A DNA stretch of 64,000 nucleotides from Bacteroidota bacterium. GTDB taxonomy: Bacteria; Bacteroidota; Bacteroidia; Bacteroidales; FEN-979. The translations under genes were made by a program, and so were the position numbers. Where the stretch lies: the NCBI GenBank assembly GCA_026391835.1, contig JAPLDF010000009.1, positions 60,649 to 124,648 of the forward strand, in the 5' to 3' direction. Under the pieces are notes generated by a model. The model was not told the origin of the DNA and did not search any database. It saw nothing but the letters and a program-made list of their open reading frames with translations. Positions 1-10,600 of this stretch are shown one piece after another. The stretch's first letter is position 1; every line of letters begins with the position of its first letter.

Positions 1-1140
1 GGTGGTATTGATTGGAGGGGTGACCAGCCGGGTGATAGCCGGGCTGATATTCTGATAGGTTGATTTCATCTCATAGGCAGCCCCCCCTGCGATTGCAGTA
101 TTTGAAACCGTCCATTTGTCGACAGCTCCCGTGCCGGATATTTGTTTTGTCCAGCATCCCGGAAGGGTAGCAGTGGCAAAGTTTTCGGCGAATGGCAGCG
201 AAGCCACCCCGCACAGGGTTGTTGCCGTGGCGGATAACCCCGATGAATAGGAATTGCCTGCATCGTAAGAGAATGCCTTGTAAAAATATGCGGTATTCTG
301 ACTGAGGGATGTGTGGTTGAAAGCAGCCAGGCTCCCGCGATACAGAACGGTTCCTCCTCCTGTAATTGTTCCCCCGGTTGAATACACGGTACCATTAACA
401 GGAACGCCAAAGGTATTTGTCGGCGCCCAGACAATCATGACGTCATTGTTGCTGACGTTCTTTGTCCATCCCAGGTTTATCTGTGAAGTGGAGGCAGTGG
501 TGGCAGTAAAAGCGGCAGGATCGGCTACGATACCGGTAACACAGCTGATGGAGGCGGCCCATCCATCGTAGGTGAGACTGACGTCGGAGCGGAACCGGAA
601 CGTTAGCGCCCCGTAAGCATTTGTCGCCAGGACAATCCCCGGGCTTAATGAACCGTGATATTTCCCGATCAGCGGTGCCGAAGAATTGATCCCGTTATAG
701 ATCGTCAGGGTGTCATACCCTGATTCTGTTACGAACGAGGTAAAGTTAAAACGGAGCATGGCCCCGGGGGTGGAGGGATAAAAAGTTTCCGTGATGACTT
801 CGTTGTCCATGTATATGCCTGTCGGGCCGCCGGTATCGTAGAAGTCGCCGGTACAGGTTGTAACAGATCCGCTGGCAATGTTGAATATCGGCGGTGTAAC
901 GGTAATATAACCGGTTTTTGTTTTGGTGTCGGAACCCGATGGTTTCGTTACTGTCAGGGACACGTTGTAGGTGCCAAGGGTGTTGTATGTAATTGCCGGC
1001 GGGGTTTGCCCGTTGTAGGACGATGGCGTGCCGCCGGGGAATGACCAGGCCCACGACACAGGACTGCAGGATGAATTGTCGGTGAAGGTAACCGTATTTC
1101 CCACCACGACCGTTGTGGGTGTGCCTGTGAAACCGGCAAT
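1..1140. repeat. Copy A of a ~1.1 kb nearly identical coding repeat (copy B at 4585-5724)
   Basis: Bases 1-1140 align with 4585-5724 at a constant offset of 4584, a multiple of three. Sampled stretches differ at only a few bases per 60 and I saw no insertion or deletion. The block covers the second PKD domain, the CUB domain, the Fn3 domain and the beginning of the adhesin domain in both genes. Identity falls clearly beyond about 1140/5724, within the first PKD domain. This is either a recent duplication or gene conversion between neighbours. Confidence 0.85.
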
Positions 1141-2895
1141 CACATTCTTGACGGTGATGAATCCTGTCTTGGTTTCAGTGTCGGTTGTTACGCCATCAGA
1201 TACCGTGAGGGATACATCATAGGTACCGGCTGTACTGTAAGTGATTGCCGGGGGAGTTTTTCCGACAAAAGTGGCGGGTGATCCTCCCGGGAAACTCCAT
1301 GTCCACGATGTTGGCGGACCGGTTGAAACATCCGAGAAGGTAATTCCCGAACCCGAGCAAACAGTGGTGTTTAACGATACAAAATCGGCATTCAGCCCCA
1401 GCTCAAACGGTGAAACGTAGGTCATATATACACCGCCCCGGTTATCGGTCCAGCAAGGATATACTTTTCCGCCTTTTGATGTAATCCCGAGGTAATCGCC
1501 CATGTAGCTGCTGGCGAGGCCGGGAATGGCGGCAGGGGTAAAGGCCACGTCGCTTACCAGGAAATCGGTCCATGTATTGCCGGCATCGGTCGAATACGCT
1601 GAATAAACTTCACACTGGGTGCTGGAAACATTCCTGTCATCATAGAATACGGCAGTGAGGACCCCGGTAACAGGATCACAACTGATCCAGGGGAAATAAG
1701 ATTCCTTACCATCTACATTGGGTCCCTGGTTTATCCTGACCGGGGCCGACCAGGTTGTTCCGCCATTGGATGACCGGATGATATAGGCGCTTTTATTGGT
1801 GCCTGTATTTGTACCGGGGTAACCGATATTTGACCAGGCTACATAGATGTTTCCATTGTTGGGACCCCCGCTGATATCGACGGCCATAACCGGGAAGGAA
1901 TTCACCCGCATACCTTTCAATACGCCGGTTTCACGGATTCCCCTGATGTTTGAAATAATTTTGGCTGCAGTACTGAAAGTTGCCCCGCCATCCAGGGATT
2001 TGGTAAACCCGATACCATCTTCGGTAAGGCCGGAAACCGGGTAGGTTGCCCAGATCGCATAGACCTCGCCGTTTGGGCCAGTCTGAAGGTTGACGCCGTG
2101 GTTAAAGGTGGAGATACTCCCCGAGATGGGCGTTTTTGTTGACCATGTGAGCCCGTCGTTTGTTGAACGGGATAACAGTACCTGGTAATTGTTGGTGCCG
2201 CCAAAGTCGGTCCATGCCGTATAAAGATTGCCTTCATAGGGGCTGGTACTTTTATTGTCGATCCACATATGGTTCTTATCTGCGAGCGTCCCGGGATTTG
2301 GCGCGATGGATGCAGTCGCCCATGTGGTTCCGTCGTCGGAATAAGCGACACCCTGGCCGCTTGAACTGTTGATGAAGTTCACATATTCACGGCCATTCAG
2401 ACCAATTGCAGTAGTAGGATCCCCGCGATTTGTTCCGCCTGCGCCGCCCGAAGAACCAACCCAGCCGATACCGGCATTGGAGGATTGGAAATAGTTTGCG
2501 CCCAGCACCGATCCTACCGAACCGCCGCTCCACGTGGTTGAATTGTTCGAATTTAAGATGTAATCTGCATTGTTCGGGTCGACAAATACGGAATTTTCAC
2601 TTTCAGTCACATCGGTGAGGTTGGTAACCGGAATATCCGGGGAGTTGGCGGTTTTGACGCCACGCGAAACAATCCTGGTGCCCTTGAAAATGGCCGGTGC
2701 AATCTGGACTTGCGGGTTGTATGGGGTCAGCCCCTTTTCAGCCATTTTCATCCAGTAATCCATGTTGTCGACCCGTGGATCCAACTGGTCAAAAACACTT
2801 TTTTTGACAGGCACATTGTTTTTTTGCTGGGCAAATCCAACCGAAAAGGTAAGTAGAAAAGCCATTAAACAGAGATAATGCAGGTTTTTTTTCAT
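1..2895 (-). CDS. T9SS-type exported protein with BNR-like propeller, two PKD domains, CUB and Fn3 (C-terminus off window)
   Basis: Open from an ATG at 2895 to the left edge (965 codons, no stop), so the C-terminus is missing. Residues 1-23 are a clear signal peptide (MKKNLHYLCLMAFLL, ending FAQ). Residues about 60-480 look like a BNR/sialidase-type propeller with repeated 'SxDGGxTW' style strands. Two PKD domains follow (about 500-583 and 583-668, each with WSFPGG), then a CUB-like domain (679-790, GYDTLTIYNG), an Fn3-like domain (790-895) and the start of a cleaved-adhesin/MAM-like domain. The last 380 residues are nearly identical to those of the next gene upstream. Probably a secreted adhesin or polymer-binding protein of the cell surface; no catalytic residues can be assigned. 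It is probably the last gene of a three-gene minus-strand unit. A C-terminal sorting domain is expected beyond the edge but is not seen. Confidence 0.85.
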   Translation of the reverse strand, partial: MKKNLHYLCLMAFLLTFSVGFAQQKNNVPVKKSVFDQLDPRVDNMDYWMKMAEKGLTPYNPQVQIAPAIFKGTRIVSRGVKTANSPDIPVTNLTDVTESENSVFVDPNNADYILNSNNSTTWSGGSVGSVLGANYFQSSNAGIGWVGSSGGAGGTNRGDPTTAIGLNGREYVNFINSSSGQGVAYSDDGTTWATASIAPNPGTLADKNHMWIDNKSTSPYEGNLYTAWTDFGGTNNYQVLLSRSTNDGLTWSTKTPISGSISTFNHGVNLQTGPNGEVYAIWATYPVSGLTEDGIGFTKSLDGGATFSTAAKIISNIRGIRETGVLKGMRVNSFPVMAVDISGGPNNGNIYVAWSNIGYPGTNTGTNKSAYIIRSSNGGTTWSAPVRINQGPNVDGKESYFPWISCDPVTGVLTAVFYDDRNVSSTQCEVYSAYSTDAGNTWTDFLVSDVAFTPAAIPGLASSYMGDYLGITSKGGKVYPCWTDNRGGVYMTYVSPFELGLNADFVSLNTTVCSGSGITFSDVSTGPPTSWTWSFPGGSPATFVGKTPPAITYSTAGTYDVSLTVSDGVTTDTETKTGFITVKNVIAGFTGTPTTVVVGNTVTFTDNSSCSPVSWAWSFPGGTPSSYNGQTPPAITYNTLGTYNVSLTVTKPSGSDTKTKTGYITVTPPIFNIASGSVTTCTGDFYDTGGPTGIYMDNEVITETFYPSTPGAMLRFNFTSFVTESGYDTLTIYNGINSSAPLIGKYHGSLSPGIVLATNAYGALTFRFRSDVSLTYDGWAASISCVTGIVADPAAFTATTASTSQINLGWTKNVSNNDVMIVWAPTNTFGVPVNGTVYSTGGTITGGGTVLYRGSLAAFNHTSLSQNTAYFYKAFSYDAGNSYSSGLSATATTLCGVASLPFAENFATATLPGCWTKQISGTGAVDKWTVSNTAIAGGAAYEMKSTYQNISPAITRLVTPPINTT

Positions 2896-2967
2896 AGCGC
2901 AGGGATCAATGTTGTAAATAGTTGATTTTGTTTGTTTTTTGACGGTTAAACAATCGGGTGATAATAT

Positions 2968-5900
2968 TTAGTTTTGTTTGATAATCCTGACAGTTCCCGG
3001 GTTCTTTTCATTGATAACACGGATCAGGTAGATCCCTGCCGGTTTGCCTGTCAATGAAAATTCGTGTTTCCGGACGTCAGTCAAATCACTTGAGAAAATC
3101 TTTTGTCCCTTCATATCGTAAATTTCGACGACGTATTTTTCGGTGTTTTCCGCTGAATTGATTTCAAACATAAATTTACCGGTTGTCGGATTGGGATAGA
3201 TCCTGTAAAACGACTGGTCCATTGCCGATGGAGGTCCATTTGTACCTCCCGTTGCTGTTGCAATTGACGGTGCCATGCACCATGGTCCTACAGGCGCAAT
3301 ATAGCCATATAAATATCCGCCTTCTTCAACATAGGTCCCAGGATAAAAGAGAATATTCTGTCCTGCAACCATCGTGGCATAACTCCCGTTCGGAACGATA
3401 AATGAAGTCCCGTTGCCTGCAACCTCGATGGTCTGAAGTGCATCAAAACACTGGGTTCCTGTGATCGTAATGTCACTTACAATCCTGGTACCCGGAACAG
3501 TGTTCACGATCATCAATACGGAATTTGAGGTGGCAGGATTTCCCGAAACACATTCCCAGCTTGATGTTAACATGCAGGTAACCAGGTCGCCATCGGCAGG
3601 AACATAACTGTACGTATCGCTGTTTGTTCCGGTGTTGGTTCCATTCACCATCCATTGGTAAGCAGGCGTGCCACCTCCGTTTACCGTTGTAGCCATAAAA
3701 GTTACAGAAGTTCCAGCAGTCACAGGATTTGCAGAAGGCGTGATCGAAATGCCGGCAGTGAGCAACGGGTTAACTGTCATGGTTAACGGGACAGAGGTCG
3801 CCGGGTTGCCCGTGATGCATGAAGCATTTGAGGTCAGCACACAGGTAAGTACATCATTGTTGGCAGGGGTGTAAGTATACGTGGCATTGGTAGCGCCGGA
3901 TATGGCGGTTTCATTGATTTTCCACTGGTAGGCAGGAGTTGTTCCGCCATTTGAGGGCGTTGCAGTGAATTCTACACCTGTACCCTGGCAAACCGGGTTG
4001 GCCGATGCTGCGATCGATACACCAACCGGAACAATCGGGTTCACGGTCATGGTCACCGAATTTGAAGTGGCCGGGTTTCCGCTTGTACACAGGGAGTTTG
4101 ATGTCAGGATACATGTCACCATGTCATTGTTAACGGGCACATAGGAATAGGATGTGCTGCCGGTGCCGGCATTTGTCCCGTTCACTTTCCACTGGTATGC
4201 AGGAACAGTTCCGCCGTTGACGGGTGTTGCCGTAAATGTAACCGGGGTGTTGGGGCAGATATTGCTGGCCGACGGAGCGATGGAAACACTCACAGGATAT
4301 GTGGTTCCGCAGGTGTAGGTAATGGCAACCGCATCCACATACCAGTAGTCATATTGGAAAAGGTTCCCCTCAATGGTAAATGCGATCAGGGTATTTGGAG
4401 CGTTCAGGTTGCTGAGCACCGTCGTACTTACTGTTTCCGGGCCAACGTTGGCAGCCGTTGAAGCAATGGACCACGCCTCGTTGGTCCAGGTTGTCCCGTT
4501 CGTGCTTGACTGGATCCGCAGGGTGCAGCCAGTGCCATAGGCATCCAGCATATGCTTGAAGCTCAGGTTTAGCTGCGAAACTCCGGTGGTGTTGATTGGA
4601 GGGGTGACCAGCCGGGTGATAGCCGGGCTGATATTCTGGTAGGTTGACTTCATCTCATAAGCTGCCCCCCCTGCGGTTGCAGTATTTGAAACCGTCCATT
4701 TGTCGACAGCTCCCGTGCCGGATATTTGTTTTGTCCAGCACCCCGGAAGGGTTGCGGTGGCGAAGTTTTCGGCGAATGGCAGCGAAGCCACCCCGCACAG
4801 GGTTGATGCTGTGGCAGAAAATCCCGATGAATAGGCGTTGCTGGCATTGTAGGAGAATGCCTTGTAAAAATATGCGGTATTCTGACTTAGGGATGTGTGG
4901 TTGAAAGCTGCCAGGCTCCCGCGATACAGAACGGTACCTCCTCCTGTTACGGTTCCCCCGGTGGAATATACGGTTCCGTCAACAGGTATGCCGAAGGTAT
5001 TTGTGGGCGCCCAAACGATCATGACGTCATTGTTGCTGACGTTCTTTGACCAGGCCAGGTTTATCTGTGAAGTGGAGGCCGGGGTGGCAGTAAAAGTGGC
5101 AGGATCGGCCACAATGCCGGTAACACAGTTGATAGCTGCGGCCCATCCGGCATAAGTAAGGCTGACATCGGAACGGAACCGGAACGTTAGCGCCCCGTAG
5201 GCATTTGTCGCCAGGACAATCCCCGGGCTTAATGAACCGTGATATTTCCCGATCAGCGGTGCCGAAGAATTGATTCCGTTATAGATCGTCAGGGTGTCAT
5301 ACCCTGATTCTGTTACGAACGAGGTAAAGTTAAAACGGAGCATGGCACCGGGGGTGGAGGGATAAAAAGTTTCCGTGATGACTTCGTTGTCCATGTATAC
5401 GCCCGTTGAACCTCCGGTATCATAGAAGTCGCCGGTGCAGGTTGTAATTGAACCATTCGTGATGTTGAATATCGGCGGAGTCACGGTAATATAACCGGTT
5501 TTTGTTTTGGTGTCGGAACCCGATGGTTTTGTTACTGTCAGGGAAACATCGTAGGTACCTACGGTGCTGTATGTAATTGCCGGCGGGGTTTGCCCGTTGT
5601 ACGACGATGGCGTGCCACCGGGAAACGACCAGGCCCACGACACAGGACTACAGGATGAATTGTCGGTGAAGGTAACTGTGTTTCCCACCACGACCGTAGT
5701 TGGTGTGCCGGTGAAATTGGCCACCACATTTTTAACGGTGATGTACCCGGTTTTTACCTCGGGATCGGTGTTAGACCCGTCCGACACGGTAAGGGTGACA
5801 TCATAAGTGCCGGCTGTACTGTATGTAATGGCAGGTGGATTCTGCCCGATGAAACTTGAAGGTGTTCCCCCGGGGAAGCTCCATGTCCATGATGTGGGAG

Positions 5901-7551
5901 AAGCCAGCGACTGATCGGTGAAAACCACCGTCCCGCCTGCGCAAACGATGGTAGGAGTTCCTGTGAACATTGCGGTAAGCGTCGGGGGGGCTATCTGAAA
6001 AGTACTGGCCCTATTCTTCCTGCCTCCTGAAAAATATTCTCCGATCGACCAGAAAGTCCTTCCGTCGACAGGATCGATGGTCATCTGCGCATAATCTCCG
6101 TATCTGGATGAGGGGTCAATCGAAGTTCCGTCGATAATAATACTTTCGGCAAGTGTCATGGTTCCAAGCGGATCGGAGGCATTCCTGCCGGTGAAACGCA
6201 GGGAAGGATTCAGTGTGGTGCTTACGCTTGTATATGCCAGTCCTATATTTCCGTAGATATCCATGCACATGTTTCCCGAAAAAGCACTATGCCCGCCGGG
6301 TTGTGCATACGTGCCTTCCTGGTATATGGTCCATGGCGCCCCATCGGTGGTTTGCCGTAATTCGTACCAACGGATCCCTGCATGGTTATCAAGGTTGTCC
6401 AGGTCAACCACAAAATTGAATACAACAGTGTTGTAGCTGGGAAATCTCCGGTACTGGGCCATGTACATGATGGTTGCCTGCAACGCGTCAATATCGCTGC
6501 CCGAAGGCTGTGGCAGGTTCGAGAAAGATCCTGAGTCAAACAAACCGTCGAAAGCGGCAACATTGAGAATCTGGGGGCTTGAGATGGTCGAACCTGCGGG
6601 GGTTGTCCAGTTTACATTGACCGACCAGATTTTTAAATGATCAGTGGTAACACCGGCCCAGGAATCATCCTGCATATATACGATGGGTGCATTCCCAACC
6701 GGCGGCATGGTTGGTCCGTTGGCATTAAACCCAAGCGGACTGTAAAACCCGCTGGTGACGATCCCGGTGAGTGGAAAGCCGATCATCTGGGCAGTGGTAT
6801 TGCCAAGGATCATCTTGTCTCTTTCGAGGGCAAAAACAACCTGGCTGGTACTTGCAGATCCCTGGTCCTTATTGGCTGTAATGTAATAACCATCTGACCA
6901 GACGGAGAATTTCGGGTAATCGGGGAATGAGGATGTGGGGAAGCGATAAACATACCAGCCGCTGGTAACCGGGTTTGGTCCCTTGCTGATCGCGACATCA
7001 AACCCGTTCGAGTAAAATTCCGTGATCAGGAACCGGTCTGCAAAAGGATCGTATATGACGATCGGGTCTCCGGCCGTTCCTGGTAAAACCGTGCCAAGTG
7101 AGGCCTCCGGAATGAGCGCAGTTCCCGTTTTGTCCCAGATGCGGAAGGAGGTGTTCCAGGAATTCAGAAAATGGCTTGGCCCTACCGCACCGGTTGGATC
7201 GGTGGGGGTTGCTGTGGCGCTGGCAGCTTCAAAATTGAGGATGGGGGCCCTGCCGGGAGTTTTGTTCACCTGTGCCTGTTTTTGCCATAACGGGTCGTCG
7301 CCGTTTGGCAATCCTTTTCCCGGGATGGAGGTGTTGTGCCCCCAGTGTTTCGGGTTAAACTCTTTTACCACGTTCACAGCAGGTTTAAAGGTCCCGGCAG
7401 CGATCTGCGAAGCAATGGACGGGACCTCGATCATGTTCTCGGAACGGGTAATCAGCGTTGGCTTCTGAGACTCGTTTGGATTCTGGGAATAGAGTTGCGT
7501 CGCAGATAAACCAATTACCGCAGCAATCAGGGTATAACCGATTTTTTTCAT
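2968..7551 (-). CDS. Giant T9SS-exported adhesin-like protein (PKD x2, CUB, Fn3, cleaved adhesin, Ig-like x3, CTD)
   Basis: 1527 residues, starting at ATG 7551 with a signal peptide (MKKIGYTLIAAVIG, cut after LYSQ). Residues about 75-510 form an N-terminal domain shared with the next upstream gene (DPIVIYDPFADRF; PDYPKFSVWSDGYY). Two PKD domains follow (522-605, 605-692), then a CUB-like domain (704-812), Fn3 (814-917), a cleaved-adhesin/MAM-like domain (917-1084) and three Ig-like repeats of about 85 residues (1087-1350, each with PAYQW and TCxLTS). Next come a short Cys-bounded module (1367-1424) and a type A T9SS sorting domain (1443-1527, YRIYPNPTTGKF to the end). The architecture says exported by T9SS and anchored on or released from the outer membrane, with a role in adhesion or polymer binding. 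It lies 54 bp after the upstream gene and 72 bp before the downstream one, with no promoter visible in either gap, so co-transcription is likely. Confidence 0.92.
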   Translation of the reverse strand: MKKIGYTLIAAVIGLSATQLYSQNPNESQKPTLITRSENMIEVPSIASQIAAGTFKPAVNVVKEFNPKHWGHNTSIPGKGLPNGDDPLWQKQAQVNKTPGRAPILNFEAASATATPTDPTGAVGPSHFLNSWNTSFRIWDKTGTALIPEASLGTVLPGTAGDPIVIYDPFADRFLITEFYSNGFDVAISKGPNPVTSGWYVYRFPTSSFPDYPKFSVWSDGYYITANKDQGSASTSQVVFALERDKMILGNTTAQMIGFPLTGIVTSGFYSPLGFNANGPTMPPVGNAPIVYMQDDSWAGVTTDHLKIWSVNVNWTTPAGSTISSPQILNVAAFDGLFDSGSFSNLPQPSGSDIDALQATIMYMAQYRRFPSYNTVVFNFVVDLDNLDNHAGIRWYELRQTTDGAPWTIYQEGTYAQPGGHSAFSGNMCMDIYGNIGLAYTSVSTTLNPSLRFTGRNASDPLGTMTLAESIIIDGTSIDPSSRYGDYAQMTIDPVDGRTFWSIGEYFSGGRKNRASTFQIAPPTLTAMFTGTPTIVCAGGTVVFTDQSLASPTSWTWSFPGGTPSSFIGQNPPAITYSTAGTYDVTLTVSDGSNTDPEVKTGYITVKNVVANFTGTPTTVVVGNTVTFTDNSSCSPVSWAWSFPGGTPSSYNGQTPPAITYSTVGTYDVSLTVTKPSGSDTKTKTGYITVTPPIFNITNGSITTCTGDFYDTGGSTGVYMDNEVITETFYPSTPGAMLRFNFTSFVTESGYDTLTIYNGINSSAPLIGKYHGSLSPGIVLATNAYGALTFRFRSDVSLTYAGWAAAINCVTGIVADPATFTATPASTSQINLAWSKNVSNNDVMIVWAPTNTFGIPVDGTVYSTGGTVTGGGTVLYRGSLAAFNHTSLSQNTAYFYKAFSYNASNAYSSGFSATASTLCGVASLPFAENFATATLPGCWTKQISGTGAVDKWTVSNTATAGGAAYEMKSTYQNISPAITRLVTPPINTTGVSQLNLSFKHMLDAYGTGCTLRIQSSTNGTTWTNEAWSIASTAANVGPETVSTTVLSNLNAPNTLIAFTIEGNLFQYDYWYVDAVAITYTCGTTYPVSVSIAPSASNICPNTPVTFTATPVNGGTVPAYQWKVNGTNAGTGSTSYSYVPVNNDMVTCILTSNSLCTSGNPATSNSVTMTVNPIVPVGVSIAASANPVCQGTGVEFTATPSNGGTTPAYQWKINETAISGATNATYTYTPANNDVLTCVLTSNASCITGNPATSVPLTMTVNPLLTAGISITPSANPVTAGTSVTFMATTVNGGGTPAYQWMVNGTNTGTNSDTYSYVPADGDLVTCMLTSSWECVSGNPATSNSVLMIVNTVPGTRIVSDITITGTQCFDALQTIEVAGNGTSFIVPNGSYATMVAGQNILFYPGTYVEEGGYLYGYIAPVGPWCMAPSIATATGGTNGPPSAMDQSFYRIYPNPTTGKFMFEINSAENTEKYVVEIYDMKGQKIFSSDLTDVRKHEFSLTGKPAGIYLIRVINEKNPGTVRIIKQN
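4585..5724. repeat. Copy B of the ~1.1 kb coding repeat (copy A at 1-1140)
   Basis: This is the partner of the block at 1-1140, in the same orientation and reading phase, lying inside the 1527-residue gene. Direct repeats this long and this similar could recombine and delete or fuse the two genes. Confidence 0.85.
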
Positions 7552-7605
7552 GTTGGAATAGTTTTTATGGAATTTTTAACATTTCTTTTAATTCAGCCAG
7601 GGAGA

Positions 7606-10600
7606 CTATTGTTTGATAATTCTTGTTGTGCCTGAATTTTTTTCACTGATAACCCTGACCAGGTATATCCCGATGGGCTTGCCGGATAATGAAAATTCAT
7701 GCTTCTGTTCACCCGTCAGCTCCGTTGAAAACATTTTGCCTCCCTTCATGTCGTAAATCTCAATGAGACATTTTTCAGAAGCATAGGATGCATTCAATTC
7801 AAGCATGAATACGCCGGACGTCGGGTTGGGATAGATCCTGTAAAACTGCTGTTCAGTTTCCTGTTGCGGCTTTCCGGTGCCATCAGCTGCTGTAGCTATC
7901 GCAGGAGCCATGCACCAGGGACCTTCCGGGGCAATATAAGCGTACAAATATCCTCCCTGTTCAACCACGGTGCCGGGATAATACCGGATGTTCTGGCCGG
8001 CGACCATGGTGGCGTACGCACCGTCAGGAACGATAAATGTTGTGCCATTCCCCGCAACGACGATCGTTTGAAAAGCATTGAAGCACTGGGTTCCGGTGAC
8101 GGTTGTATTTTGAAGTTCAACGGTCAGCGGAATCGAAAATACACTCATGATGATGCTGTTGGAATTCGCAGGATTCATTGTTGCACATGATTCTGCTGAT
8201 GTAAGTATGCAGGAAACAGCATCACCGTCTGCAGGAACATAGGTGTATGAATTACTGTTGGTTCCGGCATTGGCCCCGTTGACGATCCACTGGTAGGCAG
8301 GCAGGGATCCACCATTGACCGGAACAGCCGTAAAGGTGACCGGAGTACCCTGGGAAGCAGGGTTGGCAGAAGCAGCAATTGAAATGCCTGCAGGCAGCAG
8401 CGGGTTGACGATTGCATTGATGATGTTGGAATTTGCAGTGTTGTTCGTGAGGCATGAACCGTACGAATTCAGGATACAGGCTACTGCATCATTGGCAGAC
8501 GGGGTATAAGAATAGGTGGCAGCGGTAGCGCCTGGTACAATGGTTCCATTGACTTTCCACTGGTAAGCCGGGGCTGTTTCACCATTTGACGGTGTTGCGG
8601 TGAACATCATACTCGTTCCTTCGCAAACCGGGTTGGCAGAAGCGGAAATTGAAATGCCGAGCGTTTTCCATGGGTTGACGGTCATTGAAAGTGGTGCCGA
8701 TGTTGCTGGATTGCCGCTGATACACCCCGCACTTGCCGTCAAAGTACAGGTTACCACGTCGTTGTTAAGGGGATAGGTGTAGAATCCCGGGGAATTCGAT
8801 CCGGCTGGATTTCCATTGACGTTCCATTGGTAAGAAGGAGTTGCTCCACCATTTACCGGGGTGGCAGTGAATGTTACCAGGTTGTCTTCGCATTCGGGGT
8901 TTGCAGACGGTGTGACAATTACCCCGACCGGAAGTATGGGTTTAATCACTATGTTCACGGGGTTCGATGTTGCCGGGTTTCCCGAAATACACGATTCACC
9001 GGATGTCAGCACACAGGTAACGATATCTCCGTTGGCGGGAATATAACTGAATGCGGGGCTGTTCGTCCCCGTATTTGTTCCGTTCACCTTCCATTGGAAA
9101 GCAGGAGTTACTCCTCCGTTTGCCGGAGTGGCTGTAAATGATATCGTAGTGCCATCGCATACATTGTTTGTGGATGACACGATGGAAATACCTGCCGCAG
9201 CCGGGGTGTTGACCGTCATGGTCACAGGTGCCGAGCTGGCAGGACTGCCTGCTGTGCATCCCGCATTCGATGAAAGAACGCAAACAACAGTATTGTTGTT
9301 GGCCGGGATGAAAGAATAGGTGGCATTGGTTGCACCTGATACATTTGTCCCGTTCACTTTCCATTGGTATGCTGGGGCGTTGCCGCCGTTCACCGGGGTT
9401 GCAGAAAATGTGACCGTGGTCCCGGCACATACCGGGTTAATGGATGGACTTACCGTAACGGAGACAGGCACTCCCGCAGTAACCGACATGGTCACCGGGG
9501 CAGAAGTCGATGGGTTGCCCGTAATGCAGGAAGCGTTTGAAGTAAGTACACAGGTTACGGCATCATTGTTTGCAGGTGCGTAAGAATAAGTGACATTGGT
9601 GGCACCCGCAATACTGGTTCCGTTGACTTTCCACTGGTACGCCGGCGTTGTTCCACCGTTTGTGGGCGTTGCTGTGAAAGTTACACCGGAGCCCTGGCAA
9701 ACGGGGTTTACAGAAGCAGCTATTGAAACGCTTACCGGCACAGTGGTGGCGCAGGAAGTTGAAACTTCAACATCATCGATGCACACGCCCCGGCCATATT
9801 TAGCATTTCCCTGGAAAGCAATGTAATAATCACTTGATGGATTTGGCAAACTGATGGTTACCTGGGTCCAGGCTGTAAGACTCGTTGTATAAGATGTCAG
9901 CAGGGTCCACGTTCCGGCGGCTGAAGTTTTATAGTATACCTCCAGCTGGTCCTGGCGGGCACTCCAAACGGCCTGGGTGTGCCAGAATTTTAACTGGGGA
10001 CCGGCAACCGAACCAAGGTTAAGTGTCGGCGTGATCAGCATGGTTTTATTATCAGCGGTGGTGACATCCTTCAGACAGGCATCGTATGTACCGCCATGCG
10101 CGGCAGCAGGGTTGCTGTTGCCGCTCCCGGTGATAAAAACATAGTTGATGCCCGAAGCATTCACCTGCAACTGCGTCCAGCAGGAAGGAATCGTTCCACC
10201 GTTCTCAAACCCTTCGTTCCAGGGGAAGGTGCTTACAATGCCGCAAAGGGTCGTGAAGGTAAGATCGTCGCCATAATAAGTTCCGCTTGAATTTGTCGCA
10301 TAAGCCCTTACGTGGTACAAGGTGTTGGATGATAACCCGGTGATCGGACTGGTAAAGGTTCCCAGGCCTGAGCCATCCGTGGTGTGGCTGGCTGCAATGG
10401 TCGGAGAGGCTGTGGTTGCCCAGCATACCCCGCGGGCAGTTACGGTTAAACCACCGTCGGCGGTGACATTTCCGCCGGATACGGCGGTTGTCAGTGCGAC
10501 TGATGATGCAGCGGTCGTGGTCACCACTGCCGCTCCCGGAGAGAATGTCAGATCGTTGCCATATGCAGTGCCATCCGAATTGATAGCAACCAGCCGGAAG

